Part shown: piece after piece, positions 21,617 through 30,691 of the stretch | Position numbering within the stretch: position 1 is the stretch's first letter | Layout of the letters: every line of letters starts with the position of its first letter | Assembly: GCA_946965045.2 (NCBI GenBank) | Contig: OX337235.1 | Coordinates: 2,309,508 to 2,373,507, forward strand | Direction of reading: 5' to 3' | Length of the DNA: 64,000 bases | Source of the DNA: Epithemia pelagica | Lineage: Eukaryota; Bacillariophyta; Bacillariophyceae; Surirellales; Surirellaceae | Notes under the pieces: generated by a model | Databases searched by the model: none | The model's input: the letters and a program-made list of their open reading frames with translations, nothing else | Told to the model about the DNA's origin: nothing | Translations under genes and position numbers: made by a program

Positions 21617-22783
21617 TTGGTTCCCCATTCCCCATCCGATGGTCCGTCAGAAAAGCTCACGATGGAATCGTTGTATCCTATGGTCTCTGGTTTCCTCGCC
21701 GGAACCGTGAGTACAACGCTTCTGCTCCCACTTGATGTTATCAAAGTGCGCATGCAAGTTCATGAAGGGACTGAAGAACGCGGTAGCCAAAATGTATCAA
21801 AACAACCAGCAGCAACGAGGACAAGGTCACCTCAACCAACAAATCCTCGGAATCCACGGAGAATAGGTGCCTTTCAGTTGGTTCGAGGAATTCTAAGATA
21901 CGAAGGTGTACAAGGACTGTTTGTGGGATGGACACCTGCCGTTTTCGGATCTGCAGTGTCATGGGGAGGCTACTTTTTTGTCTACGAAGCGTTTAAGAAG
22001 AAATGGCTCACATGGAAAACTGATCTTGCGAATAGATCAAAGAATGATAACAAGAACAGTCAATCACAAATTCCTTCACAAGGAAAGGAAGAGCAAGTGT
22101 CGTTGAATTCTCTAGATTTCTTCATGCTGTCATGTGGAGCAGGTGCCGTCATGGTTGCACTAACCAACCCGATTTGGCTCATCAAAACACGAATGCAGCT
22201 TCAAATGAAGAAGGCTTCCGAACAGAACAATGTTCGCCCATACAATGGAATGCTTGATGCCTTTCGGACAATTTTACGACAGGAAGGACCGTTGGCTCTG
22301 TACCGAGGCAGCGGTGCGGCCTTTCTGTTAACTTCCAACGGTGGTATCCAGTTTGTGGTCTACGAAACACTGCGCAAGTATTACCACATGCAGAATAAAC
22401 AGATGAAAGCACAAAGAAGCAGTGGCGAGGAAAATCAACTAACGATACTGGAACGTTTTGTCACATCATTGGGTTACATGACTATAGGTGCCACTGCAAA
22501 AGTTGTTGCCAGTACACTGACGTATCCCCTCCAAGTGGCCAAATCGCGGATCCAGCAGCGTGCCGAGGCTCTGGAGTTCACCGGAGACGGACACGTTCGT
22601 GTTGTCCAGCGGCATTACGCCGGCTTATTCGAGACATTGCAACGAACAGTCACGGCTGAAGGTATATCTGGATTGTTCAAGGGGTGTATACCAAACGCAC
22701 TCAGGGTCGCTCCCAATGCTGCTGTCACATTTGTGGTTTATGAAATCACAATGGACATGCTGTCCTCTTCAGCTCGCCATTAA
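21617..22783 (+). CDS. Mitochondrial carrier (SLC25 family, folate/FAD/NAD-carrier-like)
   Basis: A 388-aa protein with three carrier repeats. The signatures are PLDVIKVRMQ (near residue 40), NPIWLIKTRMQ (near 190) and YPLQVAKSRIQQR (near 305). Each is followed by a [D/E]G-type motif such as VQGLFVGWTPAVFG and PLALYRGSGAAF. A hydrophobic Leu/Ile after the Pro-x in repeats two and three, instead of the usual acid, is characteristic of the SLC25A32/FLX1/NDT nucleotide-type carriers. It probably sits in the mitochondrial inner membrane; a plastid or peroxisome member cannot be excluded. Its coding end overlaps the convergent gene at 22769 by 15 bp. The start codon is about 140 bp from the truncated end of the non-LTR element. 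Confidence 0.85.
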   Translation: MVPHSPSDGPSEKLTMESLYPMVSGFLAGTVSTTLLLPLDVIKVRMQVHEGTEERGSQNVSKQPAATRTRSPQPTNPRNPRRIGAFQLVRGILRYEGVQGLFVGWTPAVFGSAVSWGGYFFVYEAFKKKWLTWKTDLANRSKNDNKNSQSQIPSQGKEEQVSLNSLDFFMLSCGAGAVMVALTNPIWLIKTRMQLQMKKASEQNNVRPYNGMLDAFRTILRQEGPLALYRGSGAAFLLTSNGGIQFVVYETLRKYYHMQNKQMKAQRSSGEENQLTILERFVTSLGYMTIGATAKVVASTLTYPLQVAKSRIQQRAEALEFTGDGHVRVVQRHYAGLFETLQRTVTAEGISGLFKGCIPNALRVAPNAAVTFVVYEITMDMLSSSARH

Positions 22784-23935
22784 CGGGTCCCTTAAGCGAC
22801 GTCGCTTAATTTTCCTCCTTCGCCTTTTTGGCTCTGTGGGTTCCTCAGTTTCCGGGGGGTCCTGGAAATAGGTTGTCAACATTTTCTGTACTTCTTCGTC
22901 CCGTCCTTTGCGATAGCCTGCCATAAACTCCTGTACGACCTCTGTGAAACGTTCCAAGAAGTAGCGTGACAATTCTCTCATGTCATCAGTGGTCCGGAGC
23001 CCCGTCTTCTCCGTAAACTCTTTGTGGGCCATCATTGCAAGAGTCTTCGCCCCACGAATGTTTCGGCGTGCATTTCTCTCTGCTTGTTTGAGTGTCGCTT
23101 CAAACTCAAAACTTGCTTTTTTCAATTGTTCTTCTTCGTCTTTTTCCCTTGCTCGTTCCTCCAATTCTTCCTTAGAGTATACTATTAAGCCTGGCTGAGT
23201 AAAGAACCCATCCCAAGTCTCAATGTACTCTTTCAGCACCTTCCCCAACAATGGAAAGAATGTTCGGGGGTGAAAATGACAAATAAAGTGCCAACTGCTC
23301 GCACGTACTTCTGCCCAATAACGTCTATTCTCTTCTTCAGTGTACCAAGGGTCAGGCCATAGAATATCACCAATCGTTCGCGTATCCTCTTCTTCTTCCT
23401 CCTCCTCCTCTGCCATGTCGTCCTCGGCGACTGCGCCTTTTCTACGTCGTCCTGCCCGTGCACGTTGCAATCTCCTCTGTAGATTTCGCCTTCTTCGCGC
23501 CCGCCCCGAACTATAAGAGAGCATGTGAGGGTTGCGTGACCAGGACTCAGGCCATAAGTATGTGTCATCAGCATCGGGGTTGGAAGAGGAGGAAGAAGAT
23601 TTTGATGTTTCTGAGGAAGAGGTGGAAGCGGAGGAAGAAGATTTTGATGTTTCTGAGGAAGAGGAGGAAGATTCTGGGTTGGACGAAGAGCCGACGGAAA
23701 ACCAGCGAAAAGTAAGCTGTACATAGCCGTCATTCTTTTTTCTTATGGTGCTAAAGATTGCTGGGAAATGGCCTTGATTGATGACTCTGTAGGTGCAACT
23801 CTTAGTTCCGAAGTGGCCGATCTGACACTGTTCTGGGAAGAAAGAAGATCCATGCGAAGGAACGATTCCGTTGAATCTCAGAAACCATCTCCGTCCAGAT
23901 ATATTAGCAGTACAATGAACTCTTTGAAACATCAC
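22769..23935 (-). CDS. Hypothetical organelle-targeted protein with Ser-rich repeat and charged helices
   Basis: A 388-aa protein I do not recognise. The N-terminus is basic, suggesting organelle import. Residues about 85-120 are a Ser-rich tract containing SSSETSKSSSS twice, encoded by a 42-bp tandem repeat. A basic block (RARRRRNLQRRLQRARAGRR) and a run of Glu follow. The repeated tryptophan motif LWPESW...LWPDPW suggests a structural repeat. The second half is predicted helical and highly charged (KEELEERAREKDEEEQLKKA). It ends in a basic tail (KRRRRKIKRRRLR). It is convergent and overlapping with the carrier gene. Confidence 0.65.
   Translation of the reverse strand: MMFQRVHCTANISGRRWFLRFNGIVPSHGSSFFPEQCQIGHFGTKSCTYRVINQGHFPAIFSTIRKKNDGYVQLTFRWFSVGSSSNPESSSSSSETSKSSSSASTSSSETSKSSSSSSNPDADDTYLWPESWSRNPHMLSYSSGRARRRRNLQRRLQRARAGRRRKGAVAEDDMAEEEEEEEEDTRTIGDILWPDPWYTEEENRRYWAEVRASSWHFICHFHPRTFFPLLGKVLKEYIETWDGFFTQPGLIVYSKEELEERAREKDEEEQLKKASFEFEATLKQAERNARRNIRGAKTLAMMAHKEFTEKTGLRTTDDMRELSRYFLERFTEVVQEFMAGYRKGRDEEVQKMLTTYFQDPPETEEPTEPKRRRRKIKRRRLRDPLMAS
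23589..23670 (-). repeat. 42-bp tandem repeat (about 2 copies) in the Ser-rich region
   Basis: Plus-strand unit GAGGAAGAAGATTTTGATGT... starts at 23589 and again at 23631. It is in frame (14 codons), so copy number can vary without breaking the protein. Confidence 0.7.
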
Positions 23936-24283
23936 GAAACAAAGTCTTTATCATGGACCCAAAGATTGTGTTTGCATTCAAAGACGCAGCGATAGTGAAT
24001 GGTGATTGGTGATGGCCAGAATAATGGGGACCGATCCTCACACATAAAAAGGGGGGTGCTGTCTTTTTGAAGGGTGTATTGCATGGTTGGCAGGCGCACA
24101 AGACACGCCAGTCGGCAAATTTATAGCGACAAAGAGGCAACCACATTTTCATTTTCAACCCTCGTGCCTGTCGCCAATGGTGAACGAACCGCAAGAGCGA
24201 TCATAGAGACCGTGTTATCCTAACAGCATTGCCAGTATTCAGACGCAACGATAAACATCAACCTACTACCGTTGGTTGCAAAG
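23936..24283. promoter_or_regulatory. Divergent promoter of the Ser-rich protein and ancestral FkbM gene
   Basis: 348 bp between the start of the minus-strand gene and the ancestral FkbM ATG at 24284. No specific element is recognised. The promoter now drives only a short reading frame, because Copia-2 begins 37 bp into the coding sequence. Confidence 0.4.
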
Positions 24284-24320
24284 ATGAAGCTGAGACGTCA
24301 ACAAGATCGAGAAAGCCGTT
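24284..24320 (+). pseudogene. Displaced first codons of the FkbM methyltransferase gene
   Basis: ATG at 24284 starts MKLRRQQDRESR and continues in frame into the second base of the GCCGTT duplication. With Copia-2 and one duplication removed, the frame runs directly to 30660 (SIHVGWLVATV) and into the ORF starting at 30692. As it stands, translation from this ATG meets a stop (ACG TAA) within the LTR. Confidence 0.8.
24315..24320. repeat. 6-bp target-site duplication of Copia-2, left copy
   Basis: GCCGTT directly before the left LTR, repeated at 30654-30659. Copia duplications are usually 5 bp, so one base may be coincidental. Confidence 0.85.
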
Positions 24321-24793
24321 TGTTCAAAAGATCTACGTAATCGTCCGGGAATGGACCCGGGACTCCCATTCGGAAGTAGGAGATCGGCCGAAGAAAAGAT
24401 GAGCATCATTCATCTTGAGAATTTGTCCCTCATAGGACAAGAACGACGGGCATCCAAACAAGATGCTCACGAACGATACAACAAAGACAACGCGTCATCG
24501 TCATGAGCGTTTAGAAATGACAAACCGGCACAATCCAACTGATACAGGCCAAAAGAATAACTGGCATTGCCTAAAAGGAACAACGGCCAAGAACGGGCAG
24601 GAGACACCCATTTAGGAAAACAAGATCGATGGACGATTGAGCTATCGCCCAACCATCGACTCAACGCATCAAAAGGAAAGACCTCAACGCCTTAGGCTAC
24701 AACACGCTAGATTAACCAAATAAACTCACAACTTAACTTCGTTTACACGGGTTGAGCTCTTTCTCTTTTACCTACGGTAGGGAGAAAACAACA
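24321..24793 (+). repeat. Copia-2 left LTR (473 bp)
   Basis: Starts TGTTCAAAAG and ends GAGAAAACAACA. It is base-for-base identical to the right LTR by eye. The following leader (24794-24843) is only 50 bp. Confidence 0.93.
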
Positions 24794-24843
24794 CGCTTCC
24801 TCTGCGCTGTTAACAGCTTACACGTTGTCACTCAAGAATCACC

Positions 24844-26097
24844 ATGGCCGCGAACTTTGCTCTATCTCCAGCCCACGCCAACGCCAATCAAGTGATCAAC
24901 TTCACGACGGCAGGAGGCGCCAAGTTTTATAAGCAAGCGACACGCGGATTGTATGATGGTAGTGACCTTTACGACCTCAACGCAGAAGGATTGAAAACGT
25001 TCCTCGATACCTTGCAGGATCGGATCGTGGAACAGAACTGGACGTCTATCTTTTCGATTCCGGAAGCAATCGCTGCTCCAGCCGCAAACCTTCGTAACTT
25101 GACGTCCGAATACGGTCGCGTCTCTCTTCAACAAGTCCGAGCCTTCGTCGACCATTACAATGGGCAGAATCGTCAGACGCAGAACTCATACATGGCCTAC
25201 ACATGTATCATGGCTTCACTTACCGAAGACGCAAAGGCACAAGTGAATATTCGACGCGAAGAGTTTACGATCAATGGCCGCGGAGCTGGACCTCTCCTTC
25301 TCAAAGTTATCGTCTCGCTTGCTCACGTGGACACGGAAGCCACGGTTATGGTACTCCGCCAACGTCTGGCCGACTTGCACGTGTACATTATGGACATCAA
25401 CGCGGACATCGCCAAGTTCAATTTCTATGTGGACGAAACCCTTCGAGCCCTCAACGCGCGCGGCGAGCAAACTCTGGACCTCCTTCCCAACCTTTTCAAG
25501 GCGTACGAAAATGTGAACGACGATAACTTTCTGGAGTTTATCCGTCGCAAGAAGAACGCATATGAAGAAGGTGACAATCCGGGATTGACCCCGCGCCAAC
25601 TTATGACATTGGCACGCACCAAGTATCAGACCTTGATCGAGCAAAAGAAATGGCAGACGCTATCGGCACGTGACCAGAAACTGATCGCTCTCGAAGCATC
25701 CGTGAACAAACTCAAGGACTCGAAACGTAAGGCAGTGCAGACGGACCAAAAGAAACAGTCAGCAAAAGTGAAGACGGACAAGACTACGGACACCGACAAG
25801 GGATGGCTTACGATTGGTCCCAAGAGCGGGCAACCGGAGGTTAAAGAAGTTAACGGCAAGACTTGGTATTGGTGCAAGTGGCACCAGAAGTGGTCAACTA
25901 ACAAGAATCACACGTCTGCGACATGCAACGGACGTGGTCTTACCGGAGACAAGAAACGCGCTTATGACGAAGCTCACGGGACTGGTGACGGTGGAAGTCA
26001 AGCTGATCCATCTACCCCAGGACTCCGCCTAGCAAGTGCCTTAGCTAACCTGTCTCCAGACGACGAAGAAGATGACGATGACAGCAACGACGAGTGA
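24844..26097 (+). CDS. Copia-2 Gag
   Basis: 417 aa from ATG at 24844 (ACC ATG G context) to TGA at 26095. The N-terminal two thirds are a helical copia-type Gag (UBN2-like region). Near the C-terminus is a Cys/His cluster, WCKWHQKW...HTSATC, resembling a divergent nucleic-acid-binding zinc knuckle. It ends in an acidic tail (DDEEDDDDSNDE). The stop is followed in the same frame by Pol with no other stop, so a fraction of translation could yield Gag-Pol. Confidence 0.9.
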   Translation: MAANFALSPAHANANQVINFTTAGGAKFYKQATRGLYDGSDLYDLNAEGLKTFLDTLQDRIVEQNWTSIFSIPEAIAAPAANLRNLTSEYGRVSLQQVRAFVDHYNGQNRQTQNSYMAYTCIMASLTEDAKAQVNIRREEFTINGRGAGPLLLKVIVSLAHVDTEATVMVLRQRLADLHVYIMDINADIAKFNFYVDETLRALNARGEQTLDLLPNLFKAYENVNDDNFLEFIRRKKNAYEEGDNPGLTPRQLMTLARTKYQTLIEQKKWQTLSARDQKLIALEASVNKLKDSKRKAVQTDQKKQSAKVKTDKTTDTDKGWLTIGPKSGQPEVKEVNGKTWYWCKWHQKWSTNKNHTSATCNGRGLTGDKKRAYDEAHGTGDGGSQADPSTPGLRLASALANLSPDDEEDDDDSNDE

Positions 26098-26146
26098 CAA
26101 CCAAACCCGGGGTGGCTCCCCGGGCTGCTTCAAGACATCAAGCAGC
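26095..26146 (+). promoter_or_regulatory. Putative stop-codon readthrough signal between gag and pol
   Basis: UGA (26095-26097) is followed by CAA CCA, matching the CARYYA consensus of tobamovirus-type readthrough. After an 8-nt spacer comes a perfect 7-bp hairpin: CCCGGGG at 26106-26112, loop UGGCU, CCCCGGG at 26118-26124. A second perfect stem follows immediately: CUGCUU at 26125-26130 pairs with AAGCAG at 26140-26145. Structure at 8 nt after the stop is the arrangement used by gammaretroviral gag-pol. The combination is seen in the sequence; its function is inference. Confidence 0.6.
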
Positions 26147-29100
26147 TCATATACACAGTATTAGTGACGATCGTGTTATCAGGTTATACTATACTGTGTT
26201 TCGAGCTATGGTCCCCTAGACGAACTACCATCGACTACTGGCTAAAGACCGCAAGCAACGCATGCGACCAGATGGCGACTACTATGGCGACCGCAATCAA
26301 GACGAAGAAGAAAAGACGACTCGACCATGGTAAACTAAGACGACGGAGGAAGATGACCGGACTCCTAAGAGCATTATGCATGGCGACGATTCTTACTTCA
26401 ACAACTGGATTCGTATCCAACAGAGCGGCCCATGACGTCGGATTCGATACCGACAGCCGCAAAGTACTCATCGACAACTGTGCCACTGCGTCCATCACCA
26501 ACGACATCAACGACTGTTGCACGAAACCAGTCAAGATTAAGCGACGAGTGAAAGGAGTGGCCGGGACGTTCCACCCAGACATTTACGAGACGACAATACG
26601 ATGGGATATCGAGGACGACGATGGGAAAATACATACAATCACGCTCCCCCGATCATTCTACATCCCATCAACGCCGACGCGACTCTTGTCTCCACAACAC
26701 TGGGCTCAAACCGCAAAAGACAACAAACCGGTACCGAGAGGGACTCGATGCACAACGTATGGTAACAGTATCGAACTCGTGTGGGGACAAGGACACTTCA
26801 AACGAACAGTGCCGCTCAACAAGAAGGGATCAAACGTTGGAGAATTCACAACGGCCCCAGGCTTTACACGATACGAGACGTTCTGCAAGAAAGCGGGCAC
26901 AACGATCGAACAAGAAGATAACAAACCACTGTTAGCTCACAACGCGAATCTCATCGAAGACGACGACGAGTCCATCATGGAACGATCTCCAGCAACGGTC
27001 GGAGAAGACGAATCGACAGACGACGAGAGTATTTTCCAAAACGACAATCTCGACGACGAGGAAAATGAGAAGTACTTTCCGAGTAGAGACGTACCGATGA
27101 CTACAGAATTTCTCATCGGTCCGCATGAAACGGTACACGTGATCCCCAACGAAGAAGAACGACTACCCGAGAGTCCAACGCTAGAGTTATTGAGGACTCA
27201 CCACCGTATGGGACACCTCTCTATGGCTAAGATCCAATCAATGGCACGCCAGGATATACTCCCAAAACGACTGGCTAATTGCAAAATACCTGTTTGTACA
27301 GCATGCATGTACGGAAAGGCGACCAGACGCCCATGGAGAATCAAGGGTCATCGGGGTACATTGGACGTCATGACGTCACCAGGACAATGCGTATCCGTGG
27401 ATCAAATGATATCCAAGACTCCAGGGTATATAGCCCACTTACGAGGGACTCCAACACGGGACCGATATAAGGTGGCTACCATCTTTGTGGATCACTATTC
27501 AGGTATAGGTTACGTTCACTTGCAGAGAACTACATCGGCAAAAGACACTATAGAAGCTAAAGATCGATTCGAAGCATGGGCCGATACGCATGGAGTTGCA
27601 ATTCGTCATTACCATGCCGATAACGGTATCTTCGCTGACAACAAGTTCCGAGAAGCCATCCAAGCAAAAGGCCAACGCCTTACCTTCAGCGGGGTCAACG
27701 CACACTTCCAGAGCGGTATGGCCGAACGCCGCATTCGGGACCTACAAGAATCAGCACGAACCATGCTAATTCATGCACAGAGACGCTGGCCGTCCACCAT
27801 AACGACGAACCTATGGCCCTACGCCATAAGATACGCCAACGACATGTTCAACGAAGCACCTATGAAGAAACAGAAAGACAAAACTCCAATGGAGTTATTC
27901 ACTGGTTCAACAGTTCGGTTCAATACAAGACTAGCCCATACGTTCGGGTGTCCCGCTTACGTGCTTGACAACGATCTCCAGAGTGGAACACCTATCCCGA
28001 AATGGTCAGAACGCGCTCGGGTTGGCATTTTCTTGGGATACTCTCCGCAACATTCTAGAACCATTGGGCTTATTCTATCACTATCATCCGGATTGACGTC
28101 ACCTCAGTTCCATGTGCAGTACGACGACGCTTTCGAAACACTAAGGGCGAGTTTCGGAGAAACCCCGCCAGTATCACAATGGCAGTACAAAGCAGGATTT
28201 ACGAAAAGAGCCCCACGAATGAGGGAGACAGCAAGTGCACCTCAACTCGGAAGCACAGCGACGTCACCAAGGAGAACAAGAATCGCAAACGACGTGCCGC
28301 ATGACAACGATGTATCACATAATGAAGAACCGTCCTCGGACACTATGCATCCTACCTTAGATGAGGGAGAAACGCTACCCCAACATGAGGGAGCTAGGCG
28401 GTCGCAACGTACAACCCGTCGGACTCAGAGGTATCAGGACTATTTGACATCGCTACAAGACGAAAACGACGCCATTGCAGAATTAGCTATCACTGCTAGA
28501 CCAGCGATTACGGTCAAGACAGCCCAAGCAAACAGTAACCCAGATGTAATGTACTGGCATGAAGCTATGAAACAGAAAGATCGAGAAGAGTTCATCAAAG
28601 CCGCTCAGAAAGAAGTACAAGATCATAGCGACAATGGACTATGGGAAGTTGTCAAAAGGAAGGACATTCCGAAAGGAGCATTGATTTCACGCGGAGTATG
28701 GAGCTGTGTCCGAAAACGAAGACTCAAAACAAGAGAAGTCTATAAATGGAAATCAAGACTAGCTTACGACAGGTCTATGCAAGAAAAGGGAGTCAACTAC
28801 TGGGAAACATATGCCCCAGTTATTCAATGGCCGGTCGTACGTTTTGTCTTAACTATGGCACTTACTCAAGGATGGCATATCAAGCAAGTTGATTATGTCC
28901 TGGCGTATACACAAGCAGTGGCGGAGACCGACATGTATATGGAGGCGCCGAGGAGCTTTACATTCGACACCAAAGGCAATCAACGAGCCGAGGATTACGT
29001 GCTCAAAATCAAGCAAAATTATTACGGCCAGAAACAAGGAGCCCGAGTATGGAACCAACACTTGGTCAAGCGGCTGAAAGACGTGGGTTTCCAACAGAGT

Positions 29101-30153
29101 GCATATGATGAATGCCTCTTTTACCACGGAAAGTGCGTGTACATTTTGTACACTGATGACTCTCTCTTGATGGGCCCAGACCAAGACGAGCTAAACAGGT
29201 TGATTGTCACAATGGAAGAAAGTGGATTGAAGATGACATACGAGGACGGAGTAAATGACTTTCTCGGAGTCAACGTCGAAAAGAAAGACGATGGGACCAT
29301 CCATTTGACCCAACCACATTTGATCGACTCGATCCTCCACGACCTTCACTTGACCGACGAAACAACCAAGACAAAAGACACACCGGCACCCACAACGGTA
29401 CGACTAAGACAAGATCAGGACGGGAAGCCTTTTGACGGGCACTTCCATTATCGAGCCGCAATAGGAAAACTGAATTTTCTGGAAAAGAGCACTCGGCCAG
29501 ATATCAGTTTCGCCGTTCACCAATGTGCAAGATTTTGTGAGAGTCCACGAGCAATACATGGCAGAGCAGTAAAACACATTGCACGTTACCTGGCTGCCAC
29601 AAAGAAGAAGGGGATCATCCTCAACCCAGACGAGACACAGTCATTCCAAGTCTTCGCAGACGCCGACTTCGCAGGCAATTTCAATAGGCTGGACCACCCG
29701 AATCGGGACATGGCACGATCAAGAACAGGGTTTGCAGTCTTCTATGCAGGTTGTCCTATCCTGTGGCAATCCAAATTGCAGTCAGAGATCGCATTATCAA
29801 CAACCGAAGCCGAGATTATAAGCCTCTCACATGCATTACGTACCGTGATCCCATTGATGTCCATCACTCGAGAGATGAAGGAATTGGGTTTCCCAGTACT
29901 ATCCACAACGCCACAAGTCCACTGCAAGGCATTCGAAGATAACAGTGGCGCTATGGAATTAGCAACTGTACACAAGTATCGCCCTCGAACACGATATCTC
30001 TGCACCAAGTTGTTCCACTTCAAATCTTTTGTGGAACGAAAGGAAATCGAGATCCTCCCATGCGCGACAGACGACCAGACGGCAGATATCTTCACAAAAT
30101 CTCTTAGCACAACGCCCTTCGAGAAACACCGCAAGAAACTTCAAGGATGGTAG
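26098..30153 (+). CDS. Copia-2 Pol (protease, integrase, RT, RNase H), probable readthrough product
   Basis: The frame is open from the codon after the gag UGA to the stop at 30153. The first in-frame ATG is not until 26272. The protease motif is VLIDNCATAS, with Asn-Cys where Ser/Thr-Gly is usual. Integrase has a GAG-pre-integrase zinc set (HHRMGHLS...CTAC) and catalytic VDQ, ADNG and QSGMAERR (D, D, E). RT has KQVDYVLAY and LYTDDSLLM (YTDD rather than YVDD). RNase H has FADADFAGN, TEAEIISLS and DDQTADIFTKSL. No frame break is seen. Confidence 0.9.
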   Translation, partial: QPNPGWLPGLLQDIKQLIYTVLVTIVLSGYTILCFELWSPRRTTIDYWLKTASNACDQMATTMATAIKTKKKRRLDHGKLRRRRKMTGLLRALCMATILTSTTGFVSNRAAHDVGFDTDSRKVLIDNCATASITNDINDCCTKPVKIKRRVKGVAGTFHPDIYETTIRWDIEDDDGKIHTITLPRSFYIPSTPTRLLSPQHWAQTAKDNKPVPRGTRCTTYGNSIELVWGQGHFKRTVPLNKKGSNVGEFTTAPGFTRYETFCKKAGTTIEQEDNKPLLAHNANLIEDDDESIMERSPATVGEDESTDDESIFQNDNLDDEENEKYFPSRDVPMTTEFLIGPHETVHVIPNEEERLPESPTLELLRTHHRMGHLSMAKIQSMARQDILPKRLANCKIPVCTACMYGKATRRPWRIKGHRGTLDVMTSPGQCVSVDQMISKTPGYIAHLRGTPTRDRYKVATIFVDHYSGIGYVHLQRTTSAKDTIEAKDRFEAWADTHGVAIRHYHADNGIFADNKFREAIQAKGQRLTFSGVNAHFQSGMAERRIRDLQESARTMLIHAQRRWPSTITTNLWPYAIRYANDMFNEAPMKKQKDKTPMELFTGSTVRFNTRLAHTFGCPAYVLDNDLQSGTPIPKWSERARVGIFLGYSPQHSRTIGLILSLSSGLTSPQFHVQYDDAFETLRASFGETPPVSQWQYKAGFTKRAPRMRETASAPQLGSTATSPRRTRIANDVPHDNDVSHNEEPSSDTMHPTLDEGETLPQHEGARRSQRTTRRTQRYQDYLTSLQDENDAIAELAITARPAITVKTAQANSNPDVMYWHEAMKQKDREEFIKAAQKEVQDHSDNGLWEVVKRKDIPKGALISRGVWSCVRKRRLKTREVYKWKSRLAYDRSMQEKGVNYWETYAPVIQWPVVRFVLTMALTQGWHIKQVDYVLAYTQAVAETDMYMEAPRSFTFDTKGNQRAEDYVLKIKQNYYGQKQGARVWNQHLVKRLKDVGFQQSAYDECLFYHGKCVYILYTDDSLLMGPDQDELNRLIVTMEESGLKMTYEDGVNDFLGVNVEKKDDGTIHLTQPHLIDSILHDLHLTDETTKTKDTPAPTTVRLRQDQDGKPFDGHFHYRAAIGKLNFLEKSTRPDISFAVHQCARFCESPRAIHGRAVKHIARYLAATKKKGIILNPDETQSFQVFADADFAGNFNRLDHPNRDMARSRTGFAVFYAGCPILWQSKLQSEIALSTTEAEIISLSHALRTVIPLMSITREMKELGFPVLSTTPQVHCKAFEDNSGAMELATVHKYRPRTRYLCTKLFHFKSFVERKEIEILPCATDDQTADIFTKSLSTTPFEKHRKKLQGW

Positions 30154-30173
30154 CATCATCTTTCCCCGTCCGT

Positions 30174-30180
30174 GAGGGAG
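30174..30180 (+). promoter_or_regulatory. Polypurine tract of Copia-2
   Basis: GAGGGAG directly abuts the right LTR. Confidence 0.55.
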
Positions 30181-30653
30181 TGTTCAAAAGATCTACGTAA
30201 TCGTCCGGGAATGGACCCGGGACTCCCATTCGGAAGTAGGAGATCGGCCGAAGAAAAGATGAGCATCATTCATCTTGAGAATTTGTCCCTCATAGGACAA
30301 GAACGACGGGCATCCAAACAAGATGCTCACGAACGATACAACAAAGACAACGCGTCATCGTCATGAGCGTTTAGAAATGACAAACCGGCACAATCCAACT
30401 GATACAGGCCAAAAGAATAACTGGCATTGCCTAAAAGGAACAACGGCCAAGAACGGGCAGGAGACACCCATTTAGGAAAACAAGATCGATGGACGATTGA
30501 GCTATCGCCCAACCATCGACTCAACGCATCAAAAGGAAAGACCTCAACGCCTTAGGCTACAACACGCTAGATTAACCAAATAAACTCACAACTTAACTTC
30601 GTTTACACGGGTTGAGCTCTTTCTCTTTTACCTACGGTAGGGAGAAAACAACA
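30181..30653 (+). repeat. Copia-2 right LTR (473 bp)
   Basis: Identical to the left LTR. It lies 38 bp upstream of the remaining FkbM ORF in the same orientation, so LTR-initiated transcripts could run into that gene. Confidence 0.93.
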
Positions 30654-30659
30654 GCCGTT
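30654..30659. repeat. 6-bp target-site duplication of Copia-2, right copy
   Basis: GCCGTT, matching 24315-24320. Confidence 0.85.
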
Positions 30660-30691
30660 CGATTCATGTTGGCTGGCTTGTTGCTACCGTC

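Larger units (their letters stand above)
24321..30653 (+). mobile_element. Copia-2: LTR retrotransposon (Ty1/copia), 6333 bp, intact
   Basis: Two identical 473-bp LTRs (TGTT...AACA) enclose gag and pol, which share one frame and are separated by one UGA. Protease, zinc-binding and catalytic integrase, RT and RNase H motifs are all present. The element is flanked by GCCGTT duplications and lies sense within the FkbM gene. A purine tract GAGGGAG (30174-30180) precedes the right LTR. Identical LTRs and intact frames point to a very recent, possibly competent, element. Confidence 0.93.

Noticed and set aside
24467-24664. 65-aa minus-strand ORF duplicated at 30327-30524
   Set aside because: Chance ORF within the Copia-2 LTRs.
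26098-26271. Ribosomal frameshift as the gag-pol mechanism
   Set aside because: Gag and Pol are in the same frame, so no shift is needed; only the UGA separates them.
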